Source of the DNA: Smithellaceae bacterium
GTDB taxonomy: Bacteria; Desulfobacterota; Syntrophia; Syntrophales; Smithellaceae
Assembly (NCBI GenBank): GCA_030690945.1
Contig: JAUYFM010000007.1
Span: forward strand, 1 to 59,133
DNA length: 59,133 nucleotides
Direction of reading: 5' to 3'
The position numbers were made by a program, and so were the translations under genes. The notes beneath the pieces were generated by a model. That model was given only the letters and a program-made list of their open reading frames with translations. It was not told where the DNA came from and searched no databases. Of the stretch, positions 33,948 to 42,709 are shown in pieces (the first letter of the stretch is position 1; the number at the start of each line of letters is the position of its first letter).

Positions 33948-35266
33948 GTATTGAATTAATCACTTTTTTAATGCTGGCCATTTTGATCGGGATCATCATG
34001 CTGGGTTTCCCGATCGGCTTTTCCATGGCCGGCGTCGCGACGTTTTTCGGCATCGCTTTCATCGGGCCGCAGGTCAGCAATCTTTTCATGCTGCGCATGT
34101 ATTATTACCTTTCCGATTATACGCTGATTGCCATTCCGCTGTTTATTTTTCTGGGGGTGGTCATAGAAAAATCGGGAATTGCTACAAGGCTCTATGACGC
34201 CATGTACGCCATTTTGGGCGGATTGCGGGGCGGTCTTGCCATGGCGACCATTGTAGCCAGCACGATTTTTGCGGCGGCAACCGGCGTGGTCGGGGCCACC
34301 GTCACCACGATGGGTATCATTGCGCTGCCGGCGATGTTGAAATATAAATACGACAAAGCTCTGGCCACCGGCGCCATCTGTGCGGGCGGCGCTTTAGGCA
34401 TTTTGATTCCGCCCAGCATCATGATTCTGGTCTATGCGCCCACCGCCAATGTTTCCGTTGGCGCCATGCTGATCGGCTGCTTCCTGCCGGGCTTTATTCT
34501 GTCGGCGTTGTATCTCATTTATACCGCCTATCAGTGTTATATGCATCCCGAGAAGGGGCCGGCCATTGAATTAGAGAACCGGGTGACGATCGACGTGAAG
34601 ATGAAGATGCTGGTGACATCCGTATTGCCCGTGTGTATCTTGATTCTGGCCGTTCTGGGAACCATCTTCTTCGGCCTCGCGGCACCGACTGAAGCCGCCG
34701 CCTTTGGCGCTTTTTGCTCCGTCATTCTCGCCGCCTGCTATAAAAAATTGACCTGGCAGGTCATCAAGGATGCATCCATAGCCACGACCAAGGTATCCGC
34801 CATGGTTTACATGGTTGTCATCGGCTCCTCGTTTTTCACGAGCGTTTTCATGCGGCTGGGTTGCGGCGACTTTGTCGATGAGCTGGTTATGGGCTTGCCT
34901 TTCGGCAGGTGGGGCGCCCTGATCCTGATGTGGATCATCATCGTCATCATGGGCTGCTTCCTCGACTGGATCGGTATTGTGATGATTGTCGTTCCGATCT
35001 TTTCACCCATTGTTGTCAAGCTGGGCTTTGACCCCATCTGGTTTGCCCTGATGAATATGGTCGTGCTGCAGACGTCGTTTTTGACCCCGCCCTTTGCCTA
35101 TACGATTTTCTACCTCAAAGGGGTAGCGCCCCCCGAGGTAACACTGAAGGATATCTACAGGGGGGTTGTTCCTTTTATCATGCTGATGCTCCTGGCCGTG
35201 GCTCTTTTTGCCATTTTCCCGGACATCTTAATGTGGCCGGTAAGGATGGCTGGCCTTGCGGGTTAA
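33944..35266 (+). CDS. TRAP transporter large permease (DctM family)
   Basis: A 440-residue inner-membrane protein with about 12-13 helices. Family marks include GFPIGFSMAG, YTLIAIPLFIFLG, the GALGILIPPSIMILVYA segment, AAPTEAAAFGA and LDWIGIVMI. It is the ion-coupled transport subunit. It starts inside the dctQ stop (ATGA). The order P-Q-M behind the CoA-transferase and a sigma-54 promoter suggests an inducible uptake and activation unit. Confidence 0.95.
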   Translation: MSIELITFLMLAILIGIIMLGFPIGFSMAGVATFFGIAFIGPQVSNLFMLRMYYYLSDYTLIAIPLFIFLGVVIEKSGIATRLYDAMYAILGGLRGGLAMATIVASTIFAAATGVVGATVTTMGIIALPAMLKYKYDKALATGAICAGGALGILIPPSIMILVYAPTANVSVGAMLIGCFLPGFILSALYLIYTAYQCYMHPEKGPAIELENRVTIDVKMKMLVTSVLPVCILILAVLGTIFFGLAAPTEAAAFGAFCSVILAACYKKLTWQVIKDASIATTKVSAMVYMVVIGSSFFTSVFMRLGCGDFVDELVMGLPFGRWGALILMWIIIVIMGCFLDWIGIVMIVVPIFSPIVVKLGFDPIWFALMNMVVLQTSFLTPPFAYTIFYLKGVAPPEVTLKDIYRGVVPFIMLMLLAVALFAIFPDILMWPVRMAGLAG

Positions 35267-35352
35267 GGCAATACAAAATTTTTCAGTTAAACCGGATGAA
35301 CTAAACTTAAATCCGGGCTACATGTTTGTTCAATTTACAAAAGGAGATCAGC

Positions 35353-35760
35353 ATGGGATTCATGGATGCAGTAAAAGGCTTTTTTAAAAGTGACGATACG
35401 GAGAGCTCTACCAAGCTGATCATTATCGTCGCAAACATGATTGCAGACCCGAAAAGCGGAGGTGTGAAGGGGCTGGTCAAGTTATTTCAGGACAACGGTT
35501 CTGGTGAACAAGTTAAATCGTGGGTGAGCACCGAAGCAAACCTGCCGATTTCCGCCGAGCAGATTAAGAAAGTGTTCGGCCGCGGTCAACTGGTGCAGGA
35601 CATCGCGAGCGCGCTGGGGGTATCGGAAGACGAGGCAGCGGGTAAATTGGCGGCTATGCTGCCCGATGTGATCGATAAGCTGACCATGTATGGACAAATA
35701 CCCGAAGGCGAGTTGCTGGAGCAGAGATTGAGCATCGTGAAAGGTGATGCCGCCTGGTGA
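35353..35760 (+). CDS. YidB/DUF937-like protein
   Basis: This encodes 135 residues from an ATG preceded by AAGGAG. It resembles the E. coli YidB/DUF937 family: a Gly-rich helix (GGVKGLVKLFQDNGSGEQV), then KSWVSTEANLPIS, VFGRGQLVQDIASALG, and a LPDVIDKLTMYGQIP end. The family is soluble and helical, of unknown function. It follows the TRAP operon by 86 bases. Confidence 0.78.
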   Translation: MGFMDAVKGFFKSDDTESSTKLIIIVANMIADPKSGGVKGLVKLFQDNGSGEQVKSWVSTEANLPISAEQIKKVFGRGQLVQDIASALGVSEDEAAGKLAAMLPDVIDKLTMYGQIPEGELLEQRLSIVKGDAAW

Positions 35761-35811
35761 TTGTGAACCACAAGGGTTCATGGTTTTTTGTGCGGGTCTG
35801 GCCTGACAAAA

Positions 35812-35847
35812 CCGGATTGAGACGACTGTATGGTCGTCTCAATCCGG
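35812..35847. terminator. Perfect 15-bp inverted repeat after yidB-like gene
   Basis: CCGGATTGAGACGAC at 35812-35826 pairs with 35833-35847 around a six-base loop. It is 52 bases after the preceding stop and has no T-run. It could end transcription of the plus-strand unit or be a short repeat element. The rest of the gap to 36044 shows no coding signal. Confidence 0.5.
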
Positions 35848-36044
35848 GGTTCATAGCCCTGCAGGCGCGTTATCCTTTAAATGCAACTTGTTACCTCATC
35901 GGCTTGTCGCCAAACGCCAGGAGATTCAGCCGGGCGAACAAAATTTTCGGCTACAACTTCCCCTGGAATAATCCCGTCCCTGTGTGGATATCGTCCAACA
36001 GAAATTGATTCGCCTTATACCAAGTCGCTATCAAACATTAAACA

Positions 36045-36115
36045 GTAGTACGGGTCGCTTGTGACCTTCAGGTTATTAGACCCGTTGAACAGGCGAACCT
36101 AAAGGTTCGGACTAC
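36045..36115. repeat. GTAG-CTAC repeat, copy with deleted right arm
   Basis: This is nearly identical to 28496-28584, including the flanks, but lacks about 18 bases that form the right arm of the 19-bp inverted repeat. The copy therefore cannot fold into the long hairpin. It lies just before the end of the ddl gene. Two copies 7.5 kb apart with shared flanks suggest the mobile unit is longer than the GTAG-CTAC core. Confidence 0.7.
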
Positions 36116-36187
36116 ATTGCCTCGTTATGCTTTGAAAGCGAAACTGTTGACTTTTGACGGCGACTTGGTATCAGAAATTGATTCGCC

Positions 36188-37318
36188 TTAATCCGTTTTA
36201 ATCGCCGATTTTTCCCGATGACGTTGAAGCGCAAGATCGACCAGCTGGTCGAGTAGTTTGCCGTAGGGAAGGCCGGTGGCCTCCCAGAGCTTGGGATACA
36301 TGCTGATGCTGGTAAAGCCGGGTAGCGTGTTGATTTCGTTAAGATAAAACTGGCCCGTCTTTTTATCCAGAAAGAAATCCACGCGCGCCATGGAATTGCA
36401 ATTGAGCGCTTTGAAGCCGGCGACGGCGCACTGGCGAAGGGCGGCGGATAGTCTGGCAGGAATCTTCGCGGGGATGTTCATCTTGGCGCCCTGGGGGTCA
36501 AGATACTTGGCTTCGTAGGAATAAAATTCATGAGTGGGAAGGATCTCGCCCGGGACGGACGCCTGCGGACGCTCGTTTCCCAGTACGGCGCATTCGATTT
36601 CCCGGCAGTCGATGCCTGTTTCAATCATAATCCTGGTGTCGAACTGAAAGGCGTAATCAATGGCCGAGGCCAGCTCTTTTTTTTCTTTTACCTTTTTGAT
36701 TCCCACGGAAGAACCGGTGCATAAAGGCTTGACAAAAAGCGGCAGGGTTAGCTCTTTTGCAGCCTTCCTCAGAATCTTTTCAGGCTGCTCGCGCCACTCA
36801 TGCCTGCCCACCGTGATCCAGGGAACAACGGGGATGCCGGCTTCTTTCAATAATCGCTTGGCGACGTCCTTATCCATGCCGATGGCGGAGCCGGCCACAT
36901 CCACGCCCACATAGGGAACCATGGCCAGTTCCAGAAGCCCCTGCAGGGTGCCGTCTTCGCCGTATGTGCCGTGCAAAACGGGGAAAATCAGATCGACAAC
37001 CACCTTTTCTCCGCTCGCTTCCAGATTGTACAGATGCAGCTTGTTTTGCTGTTCGAAATGATTGACCAGCCACAAGCCCCGCTTCTTTAAGGATAGAATT
37101 TTGCCGAAGGCTTTATCCGCGACAACTTCCGGTTGGTCCTGAACGTACCAGCGACCGTCGCGATCGATGCCGATGGCGACAACGTCGTATTTGGATTTAT
37201 CCAGCGCCGCGACAACGGATGCCGCCGAACAAAGCGATACATGATGTTCGCCGGATCGACCGCCGTACAAAACGCCGATTTTCAATTTTGATTTGGGTTT
37301 GGATTTTTTAAGCGACAT
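36188..37318 (-). CDS. ddl: D-alanine--D-alanine ligase
   Basis: This encodes 376 residues and joins two D-Ala with ATP for the peptidoglycan stem peptide. N-terminal GVLYGGRSGEHHVSL is the Ddl substrate-binding start; the ATP-grasp domain shows FVKPLCTGSSVGIKKV and ends with ARVDFFLDKK and NEINTLPGFTSISMYPKLW, the metal- and substrate-binding block. Length is that of the longer DdlA type. A Lys/Ser-rich start (MSLKKSKPKSK) is odd but short. The following minus-strand cell-envelope genes are upstream of it. Confidence 0.96.
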   Translation of the reverse strand: MSLKKSKPKSKLKIGVLYGGRSGEHHVSLCSAASVVAALDKSKYDVVAIGIDRDGRWYVQDQPEVVADKAFGKILSLKKRGLWLVNHFEQQNKLHLYNLEASGEKVVVDLIFPVLHGTYGEDGTLQGLLELAMVPYVGVDVAGSAIGMDKDVAKRLLKEAGIPVVPWITVGRHEWREQPEKILRKAAKELTLPLFVKPLCTGSSVGIKKVKEKKELASAIDYAFQFDTRIMIETGIDCREIECAVLGNERPQASVPGEILPTHEFYSYEAKYLDPQGAKMNIPAKIPARLSAALRQCAVAGFKALNCNSMARVDFFLDKKTGQFYLNEINTLPGFTSISMYPKLWEATGLPYGKLLDQLVDLALQRHREKSAIKTD

Positions 37319-37362
37319 GCCGGATCCTTTTGTGTCGTGTAAGAGACCTTCTTTTAATGAAA

Positions 37363-38145
37363 TTAATAGGTATAGGTAATGGCCGATCCGACAGAGAACC
37401 GGCCTGTATATTGCCCCTCCATATTCAGCCGAAATCCCTTGGCGAGTGGTATGTCAACTCCTAAAAATCCTCCCGCCGTGGATTTGTTCTTCCATAAGAC
37501 TTTTTCGGTTCCGGATTGAATTCCCGGAATAGCGGAGGAAAGATACGCGTCGGCCTCCGCATAATAAACATAGGGGCCGGTATATAGTTTTATACCGTAG
37601 GGGGCCGTGGCCTGCAATCCGACGCCGAAATTGACATCCCAGAGATTTTTAATCTTCAAATCGGCAAGGAAAGGCGTTGTGTTGTGAATTCCGGAGATGT
37701 CATCCGTAAAATTGCTGAAATTGTAGCTTGCCTGAAAGAAGGCGCCAATGCCGAATATGTTGTTGATTGGATAAAATCCTTTGGCTCCCAGCGTCCCGAA
37801 AAATTTCCAGTTCTCTTCAAAATTATTTTTATCAGTTGTCGTCAGGGCGCTGGTGGAGTGGAAAGCGTCAAATATTTTCAGATCGGATATCCCGATGCGT
37901 CCGTAGATTTCCCACCGGTTTTTGGCGCCATACGCTACCTGAGAATAAATTTGATTTTGCCGGACAACATGATCCGTATCACTCGTGAACGTATCTTCAT
38001 GATACTGGTAACCGATCGCCGTGTTCAGGCCGCCGGCTTCCCTGGAAACGGTTTGCGGCGGACCAAACAGTCCACCCGCGGCGGCAACCGAGTTCATGGA
38101 CAGAATCCATAAGGCTGATATCGAGATAATGATTAACTTCTTCGT
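37363..38145 (-). CDS. Outer-membrane beta-barrel protein, apparent ACG start
   Basis: Read from 38145 the product has 260 residues: KKLIIISISALWILSMNSVA forms a proper signal peptide followed by a beta-barrel pattern of alternating aromatic strands ending in TYTY. The first in-frame ATG (38097) falls inside the signal peptide, while AAAGGAG stands eight bases before ACG at 38145-38143. So the start is either a rare ACG, a recent ATG-to-ACG mutation, or a base error. No conventional start lies upstream in frame. It is downstream of mlaA, and may be a lipid-transport-linked OMP. The barrel family is not recognised. Confidence 0.72.
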   Translation of the reverse strand, partial: TKKLIIISISALWILSMNSVAAAGGLFGPPQTVSREAGGLNTAIGYQYHEDTFTSDTDHVVRQNQIYSQVAYGAKNRWEIYGRIGISDLKIFDAFHSTSALTTTDKNNFEENWKFFGTLGAKGFYPINNIFGIGAFFQASYNFSNFTDDISGIHNTTPFLADLKIKNLWDVNFGVGLQATAPYGIKLYTGPYVYYAEADAYLSSAIPGIQSGTEKVLWKNKSTAGGFLGVDIPLAKGFRLNMEGQYTGRFSVGSAITYTY

Positions 38146-38168
38146 AAGGATTTCTCCTTTCTCCCCAA

Positions 38169-39098
38169 TTATTTTTCCGGCTGGGACAGACCCTTCGCCG
38201 TTTGGTCTCCGCCGGTGTTTTTAAACAGCACGGACCTGGCCTGGCGTGCTTTTACTTCCTTCATACGGTATTGGATATAGGCATCGCGGATCGACACATA
38301 GGGATCAATGGCGGCCCCGATGAGTGATTCATAATCCCCGATCCTCAGGGATGCATGATTGATTTTTTCGTATGCCCAGACGCCCCGGTTGATATACCAG
38401 GGATAAATATACGAAGGGGGATATAAAAATTGGTCACCGATTATCGTTACCGAATCCCGCGGACTCGACGGTCCATAGACCGGCCAGACGATATAGAAAC
38501 CATGCCCCACACCATAAACGCCCAGGGTCTGACCCAGATCGGCATCCTGTTTCTGGAGATCCAGTTCCTTACCGGCAGCAGGATCCATCAGTCCTCCAAT
38601 ACCCCAGACGGTGTTAATAGTAAAACGGCCGGTTTCCGTGGCGGCGCCCGCAAAATCAGACTGAAGCAGACAACTGACAAAACGCGCCGGAAATTTCAGG
38701 TTGGAAAAGAAATTCTTCACGCTGATCCGGGCTGGTTCAGGAACGACCATTTTGTACCCCTGGGCAACCGGCTTGAGCGCCCAGAAATACAGTTTATCAT
38801 TGAATTGGTGCATGGCCCGGTTGAAGGGTTCTATGGGATCGGCAATCGTGATTCTTTCTTCCTTGGAAAGTTCGTCGTCGTAATCGAGGTTCTTATCATC
38901 ATTATATTCATCCTGGATAGCGTTATCCGGCTTTTTTGGTGATGTCGCCGGGATGTCGCTTGTCCGGGCAGGCAAAACCGATTGAGGCGATAAAGCGTCC
39001 GCCGGCGCTCCGATCGGCCGAGCGGCCAGGCAGAGGCCGGGGGCGCTCCCCGCGGACAGAATAAGGAACAATACAATCCAGGATATGTAAACCTTCAT
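38169..39098 (-). CDS. mlaA: MlaA/VacJ-family phospholipid-transport protein
   Basis: This encodes 309 residues. An N-terminal signal (ending LCLA-ARP, no firm lipobox) is followed by a low-complexity acidic stretch (DEYNDDKNLDYDDEL), then the MlaA domain from about residue 85: DPIEPFNRAMHQFNDKLY, NFFSNLKFPARFV, RFTINTVWGIGGLMDPA, LGVYGVGHGFYIVWPVYGPS. MlaA sits in the outer membrane and removes mislocalised phospholipid from the outer leaflet. It is in one minus-strand run with mlaE, F, D and C. Confidence 0.95.
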   Translation of the reverse strand: MKVYISWIVLFLILSAGSAPGLCLAARPIGAPADALSPQSVLPARTSDIPATSPKKPDNAIQDEYNDDKNLDYDDELSKEERITIADPIEPFNRAMHQFNDKLYFWALKPVAQGYKMVVPEPARISVKNFFSNLKFPARFVSCLLQSDFAGAATETGRFTINTVWGIGGLMDPAAGKELDLQKQDADLGQTLGVYGVGHGFYIVWPVYGPSSPRDSVTIIGDQFLYPPSYIYPWYINRGVWAYEKINHASLRIGDYESLIGAAIDPYVSIRDAYIQYRMKEVKARQARSVLFKNTGGDQTAKGLSQPEK

Positions 39099-39118
39099 GA
39101 TAGGGTGTCCATTATTTC

Positions 39119-39715
39119 TTAATGAGCTTTTACCTTCTTGCGCAAGATCTCCAGCAGCTGTTCGGGCGTATTGCCGGCCAAAATTTCATTGAACTGGGTT
39201 CGGTAGTTCTGAACCAGACTCACATTCTCCACAACCACATCGTAAACTTTCCATTTGCCGTCTTTGAGAATCATTCGGTAGAAAATGGGAATTTCCTTGG
39301 AGGACGTGATAATCTTCGACTGAATTTCCGCCTGGTTCTCCGAGACCATCGTTTCTTTATAAAAAACGATTTTTTCGCTGGAGTAGTCCAATATCTTATC
39401 AATATATGTTTTTTCCATAACCCGTTCAAACAAATCTACAAATTCTTTTCGCTGCGCAGGCGTAAACTTATTCCAGTTGCGCGTCAGCGTGCGCTTGGAA
39501 AATTCCATTTCATCAAACATGTCTTTGTAGATCACGCGGAGCTTTTCTGTCTTGGTTTCCTTGGCGGCCGGGCTTTTAAGACTTGGATCGCGTAGTACGT
39601 CGAGCACTCTGTTGACGGTGGTCTCAACGACAGTCATCGGCGCTCCGGCGTAAACCGGAACAGATAATATAAAAATAATCAATAGACCGAAGAATACTGT
39701 AAACCGTTTTTGCAT
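39119..39715 (-). CDS. mlaC: MlaC/Ttg2D-family periplasmic lipid carrier
   Basis: A 198-residue protein with a signal peptide ending VYA-GAP. The MlaC fold is marked by FSKRTLTRNWNKFTPAQRKEFVDLF, TYIDKILDYS and a C-terminal GKWKVYDVVVENVSLVQNYR followed by RTQFNEIL. It shuttles phospholipid between MlaA and the MlaFED complex in the inner membrane. It is 18 bases after mlaD on the same strand. Confidence 0.95.
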   Translation of the reverse strand: MQKRFTVFFGLLIIFILSVPVYAGAPMTVVETTVNRVLDVLRDPSLKSPAAKETKTEKLRVIYKDMFDEMEFSKRTLTRNWNKFTPAQRKEFVDLFERVMEKTYIDKILDYSSEKIVFYKETMVSENQAEIQSKIITSSKEIPIFYRMILKDGKWKVYDVVVENVSLVQNYRTQFNEILAGNTPEQLLEILRKKVKAH

Positions 39716-39733
39716 GGGTTGGCCTCCTGTAGC

Positions 39734-40195
39734 CTATTTCTTTCCCTTTTTTACTTCACCAAAGGCATATTTGCTGATCATCGCCTCAATATCCACTGCC
39801 GCCTGTGTATCGATGATGATGCCGTTGGGCTTCAGGAGGTCGCCTCCGCCACCCGGGTCAATACTGAGATACTTGTCACCAATGAGTCCTTCCGTTTTGA
39901 TAGAGGCGATGGCATCATCATAGATTTTGATGTCTTTTTTTATTTTTATTTCCACAACCGCCTTCTGGTTTACCTGGTCCATAGTGATTTGTTCCACGCG
40001 TCCGACATGAATCCCCAGAATATTCACCGGATTGCCGATTCTCAGGCCTGCCGCCGAATTGAACTTGGCCATCAGTGAGTAGGAATCATTACTCCAAAAA
40101 TTAACTTTGCCGAGTTTCACGGTCATGTATCCAACGCAGAGTAGTCCGAAAACGACAAAGATGCCGACTATTGTCTCCATGGTATACTTTTTCAT
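39734..40195 (-). CDS. mlaD: MlaD-family MCE protein
   Basis: This encodes 153 residues from the ATG at 40195 (four bases after the mlaF stop). A single N-terminal helix (ETIVGIFVVFGLLCVGYM) anchors an MCE domain: FNSAAGLRIGNPVNILGIHVGRVE, then GLIGDKYLSIDPGG. MlaD forms the hexameric lipid-binding ring of the MlaFEDB complex on the periplasmic face. No mlaB (STAS) gene lies in this operon. Confidence 0.95.
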   Translation of the reverse strand: MKKYTMETIVGIFVVFGLLCVGYMTVKLGKVNFWSNDSYSLMAKFNSAAGLRIGNPVNILGIHVGRVEQITMDQVNQKAVVEIKIKKDIKIYDDAIASIKTEGLIGDKYLSIDPGGGGDLLKPNGIIIDTQAAVDIEAMISKYAFGEVKKGKK

Positions 40196-40199
40196 TTGC

Positions 40200-41441
40200 T
40201 CACTCCCCGGCGGCGCAATGCAGCCGCCCAATTTCTTTTTGTTGAGATTTTGCCAAAGCTATAACAGAATCTATGTTGCTGGTTGATTGACCCTGGGCAA
40301 CTCCAGCCATGATCGTCAATTCGGTGGGTTCGCCCAAAACTGATTTGCAGGCTACCGCCTGAATGGTGCGAGTGACTTGTTCATGAAAATCCTGAACAAA
40401 ATCTTGTATAATGCTTTCCGCTTCGCTAAGATTCGCATAGGGAAGCATTGTAATAAGTTCGTTGGTGTCCCGGCGGGTGGAAAAGCCGCCAATAGCGCCA
40501 AAATGCTTATCAATATATAATCCCATATCCCGCAGAACATCCTGCGCTGCGTCGTGCCCAAATTTTGTAATGATCGTGTTCAGTTCCTGCAGACTGAAAA
40601 ACACAATGCAATAAAATTCTCCAGCCGTGCTCCTCTTCATTTGAACATGGTTGAAAATCTTAAACTGGCGCTTGGAGTATAGACCGGTTAATTCTTTTTG
40701 CAACGATTCCATGCTGCTGATGACTTCATCTGTGAACGGGTGGTCAAAATTTTCCAGTTCCTCCGGTGTTCCCTGAAAAACAATCCGGCAATCATATAAG
40801 GCTAGAATACGATTGGAGATAAAATACACGTCGGGAATTTCATGGCTGACCAGGATGGCTGTAAAGTTAAATTTTCTCTGATACTGGGCAATCATACTTA
40901 AAATAGCATTTTTCCGAACAGGGTCCTGGCCGGAAGTCGGCTCGTCAAAAAGGACGATTTGCGGATCGGTGATCAAAGCGCGGGCAAGCGCTGCTCTCTT
41001 TTGCATGCCTCCGGAAAGCTCCGAAGGATAGCGGTGGGCTGCTTCGGTGAGTTCCGTTTGCTCAATTCTGGCCATCACCCGGCGGTCAATTTCCGCTTTC
41101 TTTAAATTGGTAGTTTCCCTGAGGGGCAGCGCGATATTATCATAGACAGTCAGGGAATCGAACAGCGCATTACCTTGAAACATGTAGCTCATTTGCGCGA
41201 AGGATGTGGCGATCTCTGTTCTTTTCATCTCTGCGATCGGTTTGCCGCGGAAAAAAATGGCGCCTTCGTCAGGCTGGATCAGTCCAATGATGTGTTTGAG
41301 AATCAGACTCTTACCCGCGCCACTGAGGCCGATGATGGTTGTGATCTGTCCTTCGTAGATTTGCAAATTAACACGTTCCAGCACGGTTCGATTGCCGAAG
41401 CGTTTGGTGACATCTTTGAATTCAATCAGTGGTGTATCCAT
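40200..41441 (-). CDS. mlaF: MlaF-type ABC ATPase fused to degenerate GGDEF domain
   Basis: This encodes 413 residues against about 270 for usual MlaF. The ATPase part (1-250) is complete: Walker A GLSGAGKS, signature LSGGMQKRAALARAL, Walker B IVLFDEPTSGQDP, H-loop VSHEIPD. Residues from about 270 to 413 look like a diguanylate-cyclase fold: TKFGHDAAQDVLRDMG corresponds to the FGHxxGD helix, RRDTNELITMLP stands where RYGGDEFavLLP is expected, and TIMAGVAQG plays the role of the SiGvA strand. The catalytic GGDEF is lost, so the tail should be a sensing or dimerising module. Confidence 0.88.
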   Translation of the reverse strand: MDTPLIEFKDVTKRFGNRTVLERVNLQIYEGQITTIIGLSGAGKSLILKHIIGLIQPDEGAIFFRGKPIAEMKRTEIATSFAQMSYMFQGNALFDSLTVYDNIALPLRETTNLKKAEIDRRVMARIEQTELTEAAHRYPSELSGGMQKRAALARALITDPQIVLFDEPTSGQDPVRKNAILSMIAQYQRKFNFTAILVSHEIPDVYFISNRILALYDCRIVFQGTPEELENFDHPFTDEVISSMESLQKELTGLYSKRQFKIFNHVQMKRSTAGEFYCIVFFSLQELNTIITKFGHDAAQDVLRDMGLYIDKHFGAIGGFSTRRDTNELITMLPYANLSEAESIIQDFVQDFHEQVTRTIQAVACKSVLGEPTELTIMAGVAQGQSTSNIDSVIALAKSQQKEIGRLHCAAGE

Positions 41442-41450
41442 CTCGCCTCT

Positions 41451-42299
41451 CTATATCAGCAGTGAAGTCACGACGTAGTCCGAAACCAGGATCAGCACGC
41501 AGGAAAGCACGACAGCCGAAGTTGTCGCCAGGCCGACGGCCTGGGCGCCATGGCTGTCCTTGCGCATGTGCGCAAAATAGCCCTGGTAACAACAGACGGT
41601 GGAAACAATCACTGCAAAAACGATCACTTTAATAAAGCCGTTGATTATGTCCCTCAAGTCAACGTAGGTCTGTATGCTGTGTAAGTAGACGCCGGCATTT
41701 ACGCCCAGCAGTACCACCCCGGATATGTAGCCGCCGATGATGCCGACGAGGTCAAACACAGCCGTGAGCAGCGGAAAGCTGATGATCGCTGCGATAATTT
41801 TGGGGCTGACGAGATACCGAAGCGGATTGATGCGCATGGTGTGCAGAGCGTCGATCTGCTCGCTGATGCGCTGGATGCCGATCTCGGCCGTTATCGCCGA
41901 GCCGGCCCGGGCTGTAATCATAATGGCCGTCAGCACCGGCCCCAGTTCCATGATCAGCGAAAGGGATACCAGGGAGCCCAGTGCGCCTTGCGCGCCGAAT
42001 TTAACCAGAGCATGGTAAGATTGCAACCCCAGAACCATGCCGGTGAACAAACTCACCAGCATGATGATGGTGATGGATCTTGCTCCGATGTAATAGATCT
42101 GCTCGACTATTTTGAATAGCTGCTTGCGCCCGAACGTTTTTGTGAGCGCAGTAAAGAGAAAAATGGTTGCCGCGCCAAGATTATCGACCCAGTCGATGAC
42201 CGTCCGGCCGACGAAGGCGAAGGGTCGCAGCACAAGCGTACCCGGTCCCCCTTTTGTTTCATTTTTAGATCCGCTCTGACTATTTGCGATGAACGCCAT
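41451..42299 (-). CDS. mlaE: MlaE-family ABC permease
   Basis: This encodes 282 residues, of which the first 20 are a polar extension. The permease domain has 5-6 helices and the family segments GLQSYHALVKFGAQGALGSLV, ELGPVLTAIMITARAGSAITAEIG, and EQIDALHTMRINPLRYLVSP. It is the membrane subunit of the Mla retrograde/anterograde lipid transporter. It is the first gene of the minus-strand operon; its promoter region (42300-42400) borders a repeat. Confidence 0.95.
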   Translation of the reverse strand: MAFIANSQSGSKNETKGGPGTLVLRPFAFVGRTVIDWVDNLGAATIFLFTALTKTFGRKQLFKIVEQIYYIGARSITIIMLVSLFTGMVLGLQSYHALVKFGAQGALGSLVSLSLIMELGPVLTAIMITARAGSAITAEIGIQRISEQIDALHTMRINPLRYLVSPKIIAAIISFPLLTAVFDLVGIIGGYISGVVLLGVNAGVYLHSIQTYVDLRDIINGFIKVIVFAVIVSTVCCYQGYFAHMRKDSHGAQAVGLATTSAVVLSCVLILVSDYVVTSLLI

Positions 42300-42385
42300 G
42301 AACAGGTTCCCTTTATTATTGTAGTTATAATAGAACGTTTGCGGATACTAACATCGGCAACTTCATTTGACAAGAACTTCCTTTT

Positions 42386-42401
42386 GAGACTGTGTCGCAA
42401 T
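42386..42401 (+). repeat. Solo end of the GACTGTGTCGCAA element
   Basis: GAGACTGTGTCGCAAT repeats the terminal sequence of the 131-bp MITE at 42498-42628, in the same orientation as its left end, but with no matching right end between them. It is probably an older or truncated copy upstream of mlaE. Confidence 0.55.
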
Positions 42402-42497
42402 CACAACTTCGTCATAACCTTTCAGGTCACACGTTCCGTACAAGCGAAGCGCGATACGGAATCCAGTAATTTCAATAAGTTCTGGATACCGGCTTTC

Positions 42498-42628
42498 GAG
42501 ACTGTGTCGCAATTATAACAATTGTCATTCCGAACGTATGTGAGGAATCTTAATACCTTGAATTTATTAAAAACAAGATTTCTCGCTTTGCTTCGAAATG
42601 ACATGAAGATGAATTGCGACACAGTCTC
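42498..42628. mobile_element. 131-bp MITE with perfect 17-bp terminal inverted repeats
   Basis: GAGACTGTGTCGCAATT at 42498-42514 is the exact reverse complement of 42612-42628. The interior contains a GTCATTCCGAACGTATGTGAGG-like motif (split: GTCATTCCGAACG then TATGTGAGGAATC), typical of repeated non-coding elements in bacterial genomes, and its own partial inverse (ATTTCTCGCTTTGCTTCGAAATGAC). There is no transposase. It lies between the divergent mlaE and metallopeptidase-like genes. Confidence 0.75.
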
Positions 42629-42709
42629 TTTGCCGGGAGGGAGTATTGACACCGTGCACATAAATGGATATATTACTTACGAATTTGCTGATGTTATTAT
42701 GGTGTTTTT

